From contig JAIUMI010000016.1 of NCBI GenBank assembly GCA_022565665.1, positions 1 to 59,937 on the forward strand: a stretch of 59,937 nucleotides of DNA, read 5' to 3'. Origin of the DNA: Glycocaulis sp. Lineage in GTDB: Bacteria > Pseudomonadota > Alphaproteobacteria > Caulobacterales > Maricaulaceae. Each line of letters begins with the position of its first letter. Within the stretch, counting starts at the first letter, position 1. The notes under the pieces were generated by a model. The model searched no databases, was not told the DNA's origin, and was given only the letters and a program-made list of their open reading frames with translations. Below are positions 43,581-53,271 of this stretch, one piece after another. Made by a program: the position numbers and the translations under genes.

Positions 43581-44504
43581 TCAGGCGAGCCTGTAAACGC
43601 TCTCCAGCCCCGGCGCGCCTTCACACGCGATGATGCCGCGCGCGTGCAGATCGCTCATATGCGACAGGACAGACATGGCGGCGGCCGGAAACAGGCGTTC
43701 ATCCAGTCCGGCATACATGGCAGGCAGGAGGGCGCGGATGGTGGCGGGGCCGGCTTCCAGCGCGTGAAGGATCTGCGCCTCGCGGTAATGGCGGTGGGCG
43801 ATATAGGCGGCGATGAACGGGTCCGGATCGGTGACGGGCGGGCCGTGGGTCGGCCATAGCGTGGCAAACCCTCGCTTGCGCACCCGTTCCAGCTGAACGA
43901 GATAATCGCCCATATCGCCATCGGGCGGCAGCACTACAGACGTTGCCCAGCCCATGATGTGATCGCCGGAGAAGAGCGCGTTCTCCTCCAGCAGGGCGAG
44001 ACAGAGATGATTGGCCGCATGGCCGGGCGTATGCAGGACTTCCAGCGTCCAGCCCGGCCCGGAAAGACGTTCGTCGTCCTTCAGGTTCTCATCCGGCGTG
44101 AAGCTGAAATCGGCGCCTTCCTCCATCACTGGCGCGTCAGGGTCCATGGGTGTCACGCCCTGCGCTGGCAGGCCGTAGACCTTCACGCCGTGATGGTCTG
44201 CAAAACGGCGGGCGAGGGCGGAATGGTCGAGATGGTGATGGGTAACGATTACATGACTGACGCGCTCGCCGTCGATGGCGCGGTTCAGCGCTTCGAAATG
44301 GGCTTCCTCCGCCGGGCCGGGATCAATCACGGCCAATTCCCCCTGGCCGACAATGAAGGTCGCCGTGCCGGTATAGGTGAAGGCGCTGGCATTGCGGGCT
44401 ACCACGCGGCGGACGAGCGGACTAACCGGATCGCAGCGTCCGGGCTCGAACGCCATCTCCCGCACGAAGGGGATGGGCGGCGGCGGTGTGGGCGCAGCTC
44501 TCAT
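43581..44504 (-). CDS. MBL-fold metallohydrolase (LACTB2-like)
   Basis: 307 residues from ATG 44504. Two-zinc site THHHLDHS, with HTPGHAANHLCL, SGDHIMGW and the distal histidine in WPTHGPP. The C-terminal winged-helix-like extension (AHRHYREAQILHAL) is shared with LACTB2-type endoribonucleases and CoA-thioesterase-like MBL proteins. The substrate is undetermined. The ATG overlaps the stop of the upstream ATP-grasp-like gene (ATGA). Confidence 0.88.
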   Translation of the reverse strand: MRAAPTPPPPIPFVREMAFEPGRCDPVSPLVRRVVARNASAFTYTGTATFIVGQGELAVIDPGPAEEAHFEALNRAIDGERVSHVIVTHHHLDHSALARRFADHHGVKVYGLPAQGVTPMDPDAPVMEEGADFSFTPDENLKDDERLSGPGWTLEVLHTPGHAANHLCLALLEENALFSGDHIMGWATSVVLPPDGDMGDYLVQLERVRKRGFATLWPTHGPPVTDPDPFIAAYIAHRHYREAQILHALEAGPATIRALLPAMYAGLDERLFPAAAMSVLSHMSDLHARGIIACEGAPGLESVYRLA

Positions 44505-45439
44505 GCGGCCTTTCCAAATGTGTCGCGGCGGGCCGCGATATAGGCGTTGAAGCGCGTGGCGATTCTCCGCACCGCATCCATTTTCGAGCGCAGGTCGAGT
44601 GCAATGGTCGGGCCCATATCGGTCTTGTTCACGTCCACAATCCACAGCTCGCCGGTATCGCGGTCACGAAGCACGTCAAGCCCGCCCCAGTCCAGCCCCA
44701 TGCCTGCACAGAAGCGCGCGATCATGGCCTGTTCGGTAGGGGTGAAGAGCCGGGAGGGGTCTTCCAGCGTGACCAGCGTGTTGGCATTGGCAAAGCGGAT
44801 CGATTGCGGGCGGCGTTTCACGAACACGCTCACGATCTCGCCGCCCAGCGTGAAGCAGCGCAGATCGGTTACGAGACTGGCATCATCGATATTGTTGATC
44901 AGGCGCTGATAGGCATAGCCTTCCCGCCGGGCCTGCGGGACGGTCAGAATGCGCCCGTCATGCGCGCCATTGCGTTCGGATTTCTCGACATAGGGCCCGG
45001 GCGGGTTTTCCGGATCACAGGCCAGCGCCCGCCCGGTCTCCTCTTCGAACACACGCGCCACATGGCTCTTGGAAATGTCGCGGCAGCGCGCGTTGATGAC
45101 AGGGATGTGGGCGGGCAGGGGATGATCAGGCACGCGCGTCGTGTCATCGAACACGAAAGCGATATCGGCCTCTTCAGGCCTGCGCGCAAACCCGATCCCG
45201 GCCAGCGCCATGACCGGCCAGATGAAATACCAGGGGCGCGGATCGTCCGGCGTGAACCAGATTTTCACACCGCTGTCGGGTACGGTATGCCGGGCCGCTT
45301 CCACCATGGCGTGGAAGACCATCCAGCGGCACACATCGCCCATCACGCCGGGTTCTACAGGCACTGCTGCTCCGGTCTTTTTTACGTGCATGACGCCGTT
45401 GGCGTACCGGAAATCATGCCACCAGGCCGTGCCTGCCAT
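44501..45439 (-). CDS. ATP-grasp-like protein of unknown function
   Basis: 312 residues from ATG 45439 (GGAG eight bases upstream). The C-terminal half resembles an ATP-grasp fold: YQRLINNIDDASLVTDLR, GLDWGGLDVLRDRDTGELW and IVDVNKTDMGPT, where acidic and Asn residues would bind Mg-ATP. The N-terminal half is unlike families I know. ATP-grasp enzymes join acids to amines, thiols or alcohols; no substrate can be named. Four-base overlap with the MBL gene implies a shared pathway or transcript. Confidence 0.65.
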   Translation of the reverse strand: MAGTAWWHDFRYANGVMHVKKTGAAVPVEPGVMGDVCRWMVFHAMVEAARHTVPDSGVKIWFTPDDPRPWYFIWPVMALAGIGFARRPEEADIAFVFDDTTRVPDHPLPAHIPVINARCRDISKSHVARVFEEETGRALACDPENPPGPYVEKSERNGAHDGRILTVPQARREGYAYQRLINNIDDASLVTDLRCFTLGGEIVSVFVKRRPQSIRFANANTLVTLEDPSRLFTPTEQAMIARFCAGMGLDWGGLDVLRDRDTGELWIVDVNKTDMGPTIALDLRSKMDAVRRIATRFNAYIAARRDTFGKAA

Positions 45440-45562
45440 CCCTGCCGCTCCCGCGTGCTGTGCCGCGCAATCTATCAGGCTCGTTCGAGGCTGCAACGCT
45501 TAATATGTGCATAGCACAGTAGGTGTGGCCCTGTTCTTGCGCCGCCATGGCCAGATAGCCGG

Positions 45563-45757
45563 ATGGCGCAACAGGACAGACCCGAAGTGAGACAGCCTTC
45601 CCGATCCCTGATCCGTTTCATGTCAGCGCGCATGCGTGTCGTTTTGATGGCGGTTTGCGCGGTGGCGGCGGTCAAGATCGTGACCGTTGCGGCCGGAGAG
45701 GCACCGGATAGCGGGCAGACAGGCGCGGGCGGGGCGCGGATATCTCTCAACCTTTAA
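45563..45757 (+). CDS. Possible small membrane protein (64 aa)
   Basis: The frame gives a basic N-terminus, one hydrophobic segment (VVLMAVCAVAAVKIVTVAAG) and a short Gly-rich tail. There is no good ribosome-binding site at ATG 45563; ATG 45620 is an alternative start. It lies upstream of the oppB gene on the same strand. I do not recognise it and it may be spurious. Confidence 0.3.
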   Translation: MAQQDRPEVRQPSRSLIRFMSARMRVVLMAVCAVAAVKIVTVAAGEAPDSGQTGAGGARISLNL

Positions 45758-45853
45758 CTTTGGCGAGGTGCGTGCGCACTGCGGGCCTTCCTTGATCCTT
45801 CAGGATGGACCGGACAAGACTAGCGTCCCAGCCAGAACAATCTCACAGGCCGC

Positions 45854-46786
45854 ATGCTCAGCTATCTTGCCCGGCGTCTTCTGGTCGCCATACCGACCAT
45901 ACTCGTCATCATCACGGTGGCGTTCTTCATGATGCGCGCAGCGCCGGGCGGGCCGTTCGACCTTGAGCGTCCCATGCCGGAAGAGATTCGCCAGAACGTG
46001 CTGGCCGCCTATGGCATGGATCAGCCACTGTGGAAGCAATACACCGATTACCTGTCGGCCCTGTCGCGCGGTGATCTGGGGCCCTCCTTGCGTTTCCGCG
46101 ACAAGACTGTCTCCGACATCATCGTGGAGGGCTTCCCTGTCTCGGCGGTAATCGGTGCGCTGTCGCTGTCGCTTGCCGTGCTGATAGGCACCTTCATGGG
46201 ATCAATAGCCGCGCTGAGGCAGAATAGTCCGGCCGACTATACGGTTGTTGGCATATCCACGATCGGGATCGTTATCCCGCCCTTTGTGATGGGGCCGATT
46301 CTGGCCCTGCTGGTCGGCCTGCACTGGGGATTGCTGCCCACCGGCGGGCTTGATCCACGCCACGGCATGACCATCGAGCGGCTGATTCTGCCTGTCGTGA
46401 CACTGGCCTTGCCGCAGATCGCGATCATCTCGCGCCTGATGCGGGCCTCCATGATCGAGGTGCTGCGCTCCAACTATGTGCGCACGGCCCGAGCCAAGGG
46501 CCTGCCGGCGGTCAGCGTGATCGTGCGCCATGCCCTGCGCAGCGCAGTATTGCCGCTGGTCAGCTATCTGGGCCCGGCTGCGGCGGCCCTGTTGACGGGC
46601 TCCATCGTCATTGAGCAGGTCTTCCAGCTGCCCGGCATTGGCCGCCAGTTCGTGCAGGCCGCGTTGCAGCGCGATTACACGGTCGTGATGGGGGTGGTGA
46701 TCCTCTACGCCAGCCTGATTATCGTGCTCAATCTCATCGCGGACCTGCTGTATGCGGCGCTAAACCCGAAAGTGAAGTACGACTGA
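45854..46786 (+). CDS. oppB: Oligopeptide ABC transporter permease, OppB/DppB type
   Basis: 310 residues, six membrane segments with the N-terminal MLSYLARRLLVAIPTILVII, a large periplasmic loop (FDLERPMPEEI...), and the cytoplasmic EAA loop (EVLRSNYVRTARAKGLP). Forms the inner-membrane channel with OppC. Its TGA overlaps the ATG of oppC (TGATG). Confidence 0.93.
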   Translation: MLSYLARRLLVAIPTILVIITVAFFMMRAAPGGPFDLERPMPEEIRQNVLAAYGMDQPLWKQYTDYLSALSRGDLGPSLRFRDKTVSDIIVEGFPVSAVIGALSLSLAVLIGTFMGSIAALRQNSPADYTVVGISTIGIVIPPFVMGPILALLVGLHWGLLPTGGLDPRHGMTIERLILPVVTLALPQIAIISRLMRASMIEVLRSNYVRTARAKGLPAVSVIVRHALRSAVLPLVSYLGPAAAALLTGSIVIEQVFQLPGIGRQFVQAALQRDYTVVMGVVILYASLIIVLNLIADLLYAALNPKVKYD

Positions 46787-47691
46787 TGGCCTTTACCGCG
46801 CCCCCTTCCGAAAAGACCGCGATGATGGAGCGTTCGGTCATCAAGGGCCGCTCGCTATGGGATGACGCGCGCACGCGGCTCCTGCGCAACAAGGCGGCCG
46901 TGGCGAGCCTCGTCCTGCTGGGCACGCTCACCCTTCTGGCCTTCATCGGCCCGTTCCTGTGGGTGCACGATTCCAGCTTCATCTATCGTGACCGGGTGCA
47001 GATTCCGCCGGGCTGGGAGAACTGGCATCTGTTCGGTACCGATGCGCAGGGCCGTGACCTGCTGGCGCGGACGCTTGTGGGCCTGCGCATGTCGCTGATG
47101 GTGGGCGTCGTGGCGACCGCCGTCTCGCTGGTGATCGGCGTGCTCTGGGGTGCAACTGCCGGGTTTATCGGCGGGCGCGTCGACCAGATCATGATGCGCA
47201 TTGTCGACGTGCTCTATTCGCTGCCCTTCATCTTCTTCGTGATCATCCTGATGGTGGTGTTCGGACGGAACATCATCCTCATCTTCGTGGCCATCGGGGC
47301 GGTGGAGTGGCTGACCATGGCACGCATCGTGCGCGGGCAGACCATCGCGCTGAAGAATATGGAATTTGTTGAAGCCGCGCAGGCCGCCGGCGTGGGCAGG
47401 CTCTCCATCATCCGCCGCCATATCGTGCCGAACGTGCTGGGTCCCGTCGTGGTCTACGTGACGTTGACCATTCCGGCGGTGATCCTGGCCGAAAGCTTCC
47501 TCAGCTTCCTCGGGCTGGGCGTGCAGGAGCCGCTGACCTCGCTCGGCAATCTCATCGCCAATGGCGCGCGTGACATGGAAGTGGCGCCCTGGACGCTGAT
47601 CGTCCCGGCGCTGACCATGATGATCACGCTGTTCTGTTTCAACTTCATCGGCGACGGCCTGCGCGACGCGATCGATCCGAAGGACCGCTAG
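46786..47691 (+). CDS. oppC: Oligopeptide ABC transporter permease, OppC/DppC type
   Basis: 301 residues. N-terminal cytoplasmic tail, first helix VASLVLLGTLTLLAFIGPFL, then LFGTDAQGRDLLARTLVGLRMSL, the EAA loop MEFVEAAQAAGVGRLSII, and the C-terminal ESFLSFLGLGVQEPLTSLG. Pairs with OppB. No OppD/OppF ATPase genes follow; instead a leftward gene and then the binding protein gene come next, so the ATPases must be encoded elsewhere. Confidence 0.93.
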   Translation: MAFTAPPSEKTAMMERSVIKGRSLWDDARTRLLRNKAAVASLVLLGTLTLLAFIGPFLWVHDSSFIYRDRVQIPPGWENWHLFGTDAQGRDLLARTLVGLRMSLMVGVVATAVSLVIGVLWGATAGFIGGRVDQIMMRIVDVLYSLPFIFFVIILMVVFGRNIILIFVAIGAVEWLTMARIVRGQTIALKNMEFVEAAQAAGVGRLSIIRRHIVPNVLGPVVVYVTLTIPAVILAESFLSFLGLGVQEPLTSLGNLIANGARDMEVAPWTLIVPALTMMITLFCFNFIGDGLRDAIDPKDR

Positions 47692-47766
47692 CGCTGGCGC
47701 CAATCCGTTATCGGCGTTGCAACCGCGTTGGCCCGACCTGCCGCAGGCAACATCGCTTCAAACGCA

Positions 47767-48384
47767 TCAGTCCCGCTGCGCGCGCACCTGAACGCCTGAT
47801 GTGCTGAGCGACATGAAGAATGAGCCGAGCGCCGCGCGCTGCACATCCAGTGTGACGCCGTCAACCGAGCGCGGGACGCGTACGCGGCGATTGTCGATCT
47901 GGCGCCAGACCTGGCCGTTTTGCAGCGTGACGATCAGTTGCCCTCGATGATTCTGGGTGATCGCCCGGACCGGAAGGTTGCTCAGCGAATCGATCTCGCC
48001 ATCTTCGCGCCTTACCGCCCTTACGCCGTCTTCATACTCCTGCACGCCGCTTTCCGTGATGCCGGTGGCCCGCCCGACGATTGACGCAAGAACGCGGCCC
48101 GGATTGGCGAATGACAGGCCGAAGCTGTCCCGTTCGGCCGCAACAGCCTGTTCGCGTTCCACAACCACGATATGATCGCCCCGCACGGCTGTTTCCAGCC
48201 TGCCGCTTGCCTCATCCAGACAGGCCAAGCGGGCATCGGGTTCGCTGATCGACCGGCAAGCGATAATCGCTTCGATAATGGCCGGGCTTGCTTCCTGCGA
48301 ATGGGCGCTACTGACCGCTAGCGCGGTGCTGGCAAAGACACCGGTTATCGCGAGGGCCTTGATGCATGGTGATATGTCGGCCAT
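47767..48384 (-). CDS. Secreted hypothetical protein with C-x-D-type motif
   Basis: 205 residues, signal peptide to about residue 30 (AVSSAHSQEA). The mature part begins with IIACRSISEPDARLACLDEA, a two-Cys motif found in many small periplasmic proteobacterial proteins. The C-terminal part (AITQNHRGQLIVTLQNGQVW, then DNRRVRVPRS) looks beta-rich and repeats in related Caulobacterales proteins of unknown function. It is antisense to the opp genes and splits oppC from oppA, possibly a later insertion. Confidence 0.72.
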   Translation of the reverse strand: MADISPCIKALAITGVFASTALAVSSAHSQEASPAIIEAIIACRSISEPDARLACLDEASGRLETAVRGDHIVVVEREQAVAAERDSFGLSFANPGRVLASIVGRATGITESGVQEYEDGVRAVRREDGEIDSLSNLPVRAITQNHRGQLIVTLQNGQVWRQIDNRRVRVPRSVDGVTLDVQRAALGSFFMSLSTSGVQVRAQRD

Positions 48385-48496
48385 GACGTGTTTTCCTTGA
48401 TTGTGGAACAGTAACGATACATGACTGACACAGATGCCGTGTCAATCTGGCGGCAAGGCGCTTCCATTGTTTCCGGCTGATAATGAGGAGAGGAAT

Positions 48497-50128
48497 ATGG
48501 GGATTGCAAGACGTGCGGTAGGCGCTCTGGCAGCCGGTGCGGTCGCACTGGCGCTCAGCGCGTGCGGCCGGAGCGGGGATGATGGCGATTCCATTGTTCT
48601 GCACCGGGGCAATATGGCAGAGCCGCTCTCGCTTGATCCCCACAAATCCTCCGGCACCTGGGAAAACAACATCATTGGCGACATGTTCATCGGTCTGTTC
48701 ACCGAGAGCGCAGCCGGTGAGCCGATCCTCGGCATGGCCGAAAGCTATGACGTGGCCGAGGATGGCCTGACCTGGACTTTCACGCTTCGCGAAGCCCAGT
48801 GGAGCGATGGCGAGCCGGTCACCGCGCACGATTTCGAGTACGCTTTCCAGCGTATCCTCAATCCCGCGACGCTGGCCCAGTATGCCTCCCTGCTTTACCC
48901 GATCCGCAATGCGCGCGAAGTCAATGCTGGCGAGCTTGATCCGTCCGAGGTGGGCGTGCGTGCGATTGATGACCGCACGCTGGTGATCGAGCTGGAATTT
49001 CCTGCGCCCTATCTGCGCGGTCTTCTGACCCATTACACAACCTTCCCGGTGCCCCGGCACATCGTGGAGCGCCATGGCGATGCCTGGGTGCAGCCGCAGA
49101 ACATCCAGACCAATGGCGCCTACCGCCTCGTCGCCTGGCGGGCGAACAACTATATCCACCTCACCCGCAATGAGCGGTTCTGGGACAATGAGAATGTCTG
49201 CATTGATGATGTGTATTTCTACCCGACCGTCGACAACGCGGCCGCCGAACGCCGGGTGCGTAATGGCGAGCTGGACCTGATCACCGACTTTGCCGGTCAG
49301 TCCCTGCCCTTCCTGCGCCAGCAGGTGCCGGATTACGTGCGCGTTCACCCCTATCTCGGGATTGTCTATTTCTCCTTCAACACGACGCGCGAGAAATTCT
49401 CCGATCCGCGCGTGCGTAATGCGCTCGGCATGGCCATCGACCGCGAGTTCATCGCGGAGAATATTCTGCGCGCAGGCGAAATCCCGGCCTATTCCTTCGT
49501 TCCGCCGGGCGTTGATGAGTATCCCGGCACCGCCCGGATCAGCTGGTTTGATGCACCGGTCGAAGAGCGCCGCCGGCTGGCGCGCGAGCTTCTGGAAGAG
49601 GCTGGCTATGGCCCCGACAATCCGTTGCGCTTTACCTATAATTTCCGCGCAACCAGCGACAATCCGCGTATCGCGCCGGTGGTGCAGCAGGACTGGCAGC
49701 TGATTGCCGACTGGGTGCAGGTCGATATCCAGGTGGTGGAGACCCAGATCCATTACTCCAACCTGCGCGCCAGCGATTTCGAGCTGGGCGATGGCGGCTG
49801 GATTGGCGACTATAACGATGCCTACAACTTCCTGTTCCTGGCCGAGACTGGCTCCATCCCGATGAACTATTCGCGCTGGTCCAATGAGGAGTATGACCGC
49901 CTTCTTGAGCAGGCCAACCGCACGCTGGACGCGCAGGAGCGCGGACGCCTGATGGCCGAAGCCGAGCAGATCATGCTCGACGACATGCCTTACATTCCGA
50001 TCGTCTACTATGTGAACAAGTCTCTGGTGAACCCGCGCGTTACCGGCTGGGAGGACAATATCGTCCACATTCACCGCACCCGCTGGATGTGCTTCACCGA
50101 TGTGGAGCGCGGCCAGAACGGGGGCTAG
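48497..50128 (+). CDS. oppA: Oligopeptide-binding lipoprotein, OppA family
   Basis: 543 residues from ATG 48497 (GAGGAGAGG upstream; earlier starts are not protein-like). Lipobox LALSAC at about residue 24, so a lipoprotein on the periplasmic face. Family 5 solute-binding pattern: LHRGNMAEPLSLDPHKS, EDGLTWTFTLREAQWSDGEPVTAHDF, the NGAYRL motif and the FSFNTTREKFSDPRVRNAL region. Captures peptides and hands them to OppBC. It is also an inner-membrane route for peptides made by the S10/M61 cluster (inference). Confidence 0.92.
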   Translation: MGIARRAVGALAAGAVALALSACGRSGDDGDSIVLHRGNMAEPLSLDPHKSSGTWENNIIGDMFIGLFTESAAGEPILGMAESYDVAEDGLTWTFTLREAQWSDGEPVTAHDFEYAFQRILNPATLAQYASLLYPIRNAREVNAGELDPSEVGVRAIDDRTLVIELEFPAPYLRGLLTHYTTFPVPRHIVERHGDAWVQPQNIQTNGAYRLVAWRANNYIHLTRNERFWDNENVCIDDVYFYPTVDNAAAERRVRNGELDLITDFAGQSLPFLRQQVPDYVRVHPYLGIVYFSFNTTREKFSDPRVRNALGMAIDREFIAENILRAGEIPAYSFVPPGVDEYPGTARISWFDAPVEERRRLARELLEEAGYGPDNPLRFTYNFRATSDNPRIAPVVQQDWQLIADWVQVDIQVVETQIHYSNLRASDFELGDGGWIGDYNDAYNFLFLAETGSIPMNYSRWSNEEYDRLLEQANRTLDAQERGRLMAEAEQIMLDDMPYIPIVYYVNKSLVNPRVTGWEDNIVHIHRTRWMCFTDVERGQNGG

Positions 50129-50134
50129 GCACCG

Positions 50135-51262
50135 ATGGCCGGGCAGTTCGACGATGCTGTCGACACGGCGGTTGAACATGTCCAGGCCGACGCGCTGGCC
50201 GGCCTTGCAGGCAAGACCGGGCGCGATGCGCCAGAGGGGGCGTGCCGCAATTGCGGCACTGAGCTGACCGGTGAGTATTGCCATGGCTGCGGGCAGAGCG
50301 CCCGCAGCCTGCGCCGCCCCTTCTGGGCCCTGCTCAAGGAGAGCGCCGAGACACTGCTGGCCATGGATGGCCGTTTCATGCAGACCGTGCCGGCGCTGAT
50401 GCTTTATCCCGGCCAGGTTTCGCGGGATTATCTGGACGGCAGGCGCTCACGCTTCATACCGCCCTTCCGGCTCTACATCTTCGCTTCGCTGATCTTCTTC
50501 GTACTGCTGCCGCTGGCGACGGGGCAGGGGATCGGCTTCGCGCCGCAAGAGGCGCGTATCGCCACTGCCCGCGAGCAGGTTGAGCTGGCCCGTGAAGCCG
50601 GCCAGATGAGCGAGGAGGAGTATCAGGACGCGTTGGAGGGCCTGGAGATTGTCGACGGCATGCTGCGCGGGCAGTTTCCCGGCATGACACGGCGTACCGG
50701 CGAGGATGCCGCCAGCGGGGCAGGAGACGCCGGCGAGGCGTCAGAGCCTCAGGCCGCCCAGCCTGACTGGATGGCGGCGCTGCCTGCGGAAACCCGCGCT
50801 GCCCTGCAGGAAGCCGGAGAGCCGGCGGCCGGCGACTGGTCAAACTTCTCCTTCGATCAGCGCAGCAGGGACCGGCTGGGCGCCGAGACGCGGCGTTGGG
50901 TGCCGCGCATCATGTTTGTCCTGCTACCGCTTTACGCGGCTCTGCTGGCGCTGGTCTATCTGTGGCGGCGGAGCTTCCTGTTCTTTGACCATCTGATCGT
51001 GTCGCTGCATTTCCACGCGGCGCTGTTCTTCGCGATGACGCTCACCGTGCTGGCGGCCATGGTGATCGGATGGGGCTGGGCGATACTGGGCCTGCTGATC
51101 TACGCCAATGCCTATCTCTACCGGATCAACCGGGTGGTGTATGAGCGTGGCCGGTTCAGCTCTGCGGTGCGTACCGTGACCCTTGATGTGCTCTATTTCT
51201 TCTTCCTGATGCTGGGTCTGTTGATGGCCGTCATCTTCGGCGCGATGTCGCTGGGAAGCTGA
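50135..51262 (+). CDS. DUF3667 membrane protein with zinc-ribbon-like N-terminus
   Basis: 375 residues, 6 bases after oppA. ACRNCGTELTGEYCHGCGQS near residue 40 is a four-Cys zinc ribbon. Next come FWALLKESAETLLAMDGRFM and LYPGQVSRDYLDGRRSRF (DUF3667), a membrane segment, a Gln/Glu-rich loop and three or four C-terminal membrane helices. The function of DUF3667 is not established. The terminator at 51274-51304 ends its transcript. Confidence 0.88.
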   Translation: MAGQFDDAVDTAVEHVQADALAGLAGKTGRDAPEGACRNCGTELTGEYCHGCGQSARSLRRPFWALLKESAETLLAMDGRFMQTVPALMLYPGQVSRDYLDGRRSRFIPPFRLYIFASLIFFVLLPLATGQGIGFAPQEARIATAREQVELAREAGQMSEEEYQDALEGLEIVDGMLRGQFPGMTRRTGEDAASGAGDAGEASEPQAAQPDWMAALPAETRAALQEAGEPAAGDWSNFSFDQRSRDRLGAETRRWVPRIMFVLLPLYAALLALVYLWRRSFLFFDHLIVSLHFHAALFFAMTLTVLAAMVIGWGWAILGLLIYANAYLYRINRVVYERGRFSSAVRTVTLDVLYFFFLMLGLLMAVIFGAMSLGS

Positions 51263-51273
51263 GGCGTTCGAAA

Positions 51274-51304
51274 AAAGCCCGCCGGGCAGTGCCTGGCGGG
51301 CTTT
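51274..51304 (+). terminator. Strong hairpin terminator after the opp/DUF3667 unit
   Basis: AAAGCCCGCCGGGC pairs with GCCTGGCGGGCTTT around a 3-base loop (one mismatch), preceded by A-run and followed by T-rich sequence. It sits between two convergent genes and could work in both directions. Confidence 0.85.
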
Positions 51305-51329
51305 GTTGTTCAACACGCGGTCAGGACGC

Positions 51330-53126
51330 CTAGTTGGGCACCGCTTCCTCTGAGCGCATCTGCACGCCGCGCGCGCTGGCGCGTTCGCGCGCCTGCAGGG
51401 CAGCGCGCACCTCAGGCAGGTCCATCAGGGCGTTCAGCCGGGCCGCGGCTTCCGCCCCTTCGGCGGTCAGGCCGAAGAGCTGCTGGAAGGCTTCCAGCGG
51501 CGTGGGCTGACGGGGATAGCGGCGCAGGCGCACGCTCTCGTCCGCGCCGATGCCGGCGAGTTCACGGGCGGCCTCCACCGCTTCATGCAGGCCGCCGACA
51601 CGGTCCACCAGCCCCAGTTCCAGCGCCTGGGCACCGGTCCACACACGGCCACGCGCAATCTCACGCACGCGGGTGATCGGAAGATCACGGCCTTCGGCCA
51701 CGCGATTGGTGAAATCATCATAGATGTCGGACGCCATTGCCTCGATGGCGGCGCGCTGGCTCTCGGTGAAGCGGGTCTGGGCCGAATAGGCCGTGGCGTA
51801 CTCACCGCCCACCGCCAGCGGTTCGATATTGACGCCGACCCGGTCCAGCGTCCCGTCCAGCACGATCTTGCCGAACAGCACGCCGATCGAGCCGGTCAGG
51901 GTGGTGGCATTGGCCACGATCAGGTCTGCCGGGGCGGCGAGATAATATCCGCCCGAGGCGGCGAGGGAGGCCATGGACACGACGACAGGTTTGCCCGCCT
52001 CGCGCGCCCGCACCACCGCGTCCCAGATCTGGTCGGACGCAATGGCGGAGCCGCCACCGCTATCGACGCGCACGATGATGGCGCGCACATCGCTGGCCTG
52101 TGCAGCCGCATCAATGGCATCGGCCATGGTATCGCCGCCGATCATGTCCTCACCGCCAAAGCCCGGCTCACCCTGTCCGGTGACGATGCCGCCCTGTCCT
52201 GACACAAGGGCGATCACCGGCCCGGTGCCGCGCGAGGGCGCCTGGGAGGCCTGACGGGCATAGGTCTCGATATCCTGCACGCGTGCCGATCCGCCTGCGC
52301 GTTCAATGGCCGCGGCGCGGGCCGCAGCCGGATGGCCCAGCCGGTCGACCAGCCCGGCTTCCAGCGCCGCTTCTGCGCTATGCGGGCCGGATATGATTCG
52401 CTGGCGGAACGTGTCGAGGTCCATCTCCCGGTCTGCCGAAGCGCCTTCCAGCGCGGCATCGAAGATGGAGGTCAGGTAGGAGCGGGTCGCTTCCAGATGC
52501 GCCTCGGTGAAGCCCCTTTCGGTGAAGGTGTTGGCGGCGTTCTTGTATTCGTGGAACTGCAGGAACTCCGCTTCCGCGCCAAACTGCTCGAACAGCCCTC
52601 CGAGGAAGAGCGACTCGGTAGCCAGGCCGACGGCGGAGAAGGTGGAGGTGTCCTGCAGCCAGATCTCGTCGGCCCCGCTGACGGCGAAGTAATTGGTGAT
52701 GCCGGTGCCTTCAAAGCCCTGCGCGTGGGCGATGACGAAGCGGCCCGTGCCGGAGAAGCGGGCAAGGGCGGCGCGGATCTCCTCGGCCTGGGCCGGTGAC
52801 ATGCCAAATTCATTGGCGCGCACCACGACCCCGCGCACGCGCTCGTCATTTTGTGCGCGCTGCAGGTTCAGCACGATATCAACAACCGACAGCGGCTCGG
52901 CAAAGGCGAAGGGCGAGCGGCTTGGCTGGTCGAACCGGCTGCGGCGCAGATCGATCTGCAGCACGATATCTCCGGTGGTCGCGCGTGCGGCGCGCCCTTC
53001 GCCGGCCTGCTGCGCTGCAGACGCGATAAGCCCGGCGATCATGAAGGCTAACAGGACGACGGCAAGCACAGCGCCGACAATGACACCGGCTATCGAGCCG
53101 AAGAAGGTGATCCAGAACTGGCGCAT
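51330..53126 (-). CDS. sppA: Signal peptide peptidase SppA, long (67K) type
   Basis: 598 residues from ATG 53126 (GAGGGAG upstream). One N-terminal membrane anchor, then two tandem S49 domains as in the long E. coli-type enzyme. The catalytic Lys is K195 in HEYKNAANTF (first domain) and the Ser nucleophile S391 in SLAASGGYYLA (second domain), a Ser-Lys dyad. Degrades cleaved signal peptides in the inner membrane, facing the periplasm. The many secreted proteins in this window are natural sources of such substrates. Confidence 0.94.
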   Translation of the reverse strand: MRQFWITFFGSIAGVIVGAVLAVVLLAFMIAGLIASAAQQAGEGRAARATTGDIVLQIDLRRSRFDQPSRSPFAFAEPLSVVDIVLNLQRAQNDERVRGVVVRANEFGMSPAQAEEIRAALARFSGTGRFVIAHAQGFEGTGITNYFAVSGADEIWLQDTSTFSAVGLATESLFLGGLFEQFGAEAEFLQFHEYKNAANTFTERGFTEAHLEATRSYLTSIFDAALEGASADREMDLDTFRQRIISGPHSAEAALEAGLVDRLGHPAAARAAAIERAGGSARVQDIETYARQASQAPSRGTGPVIALVSGQGGIVTGQGEPGFGGEDMIGGDTMADAIDAAAQASDVRAIIVRVDSGGGSAIASDQIWDAVVRAREAGKPVVVSMASLAASGGYYLAAPADLIVANATTLTGSIGVLFGKIVLDGTLDRVGVNIEPLAVGGEYATAYSAQTRFTESQRAAIEAMASDIYDDFTNRVAEGRDLPITRVREIARGRVWTGAQALELGLVDRVGGLHEAVEAARELAGIGADESVRLRRYPRQPTPLEAFQQLFGLTAEGAEAAARLNALMDLPEVRAALQARERASARGVQMRSEEAVPN

Positions 53127-53271
53127 GCAATAAACTCCCTCATCCCCCAAAGGCCGCAATTCGGCGCGGCCCGTTCACATGCACGATATAGGCCGCGCCC
53201 GCGCGGGTCGAGTGCGCGTTTGTGCACGGCAGCAAGTGTGCGCATTATAAATATGAAGGGCGGGATGAAGA

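Noticed and set aside
48308-50284. 658-codon leftward open frame
   Set aside because: Antisense to oppA, whose lipobox and solute-binding motifs are unmistakable.
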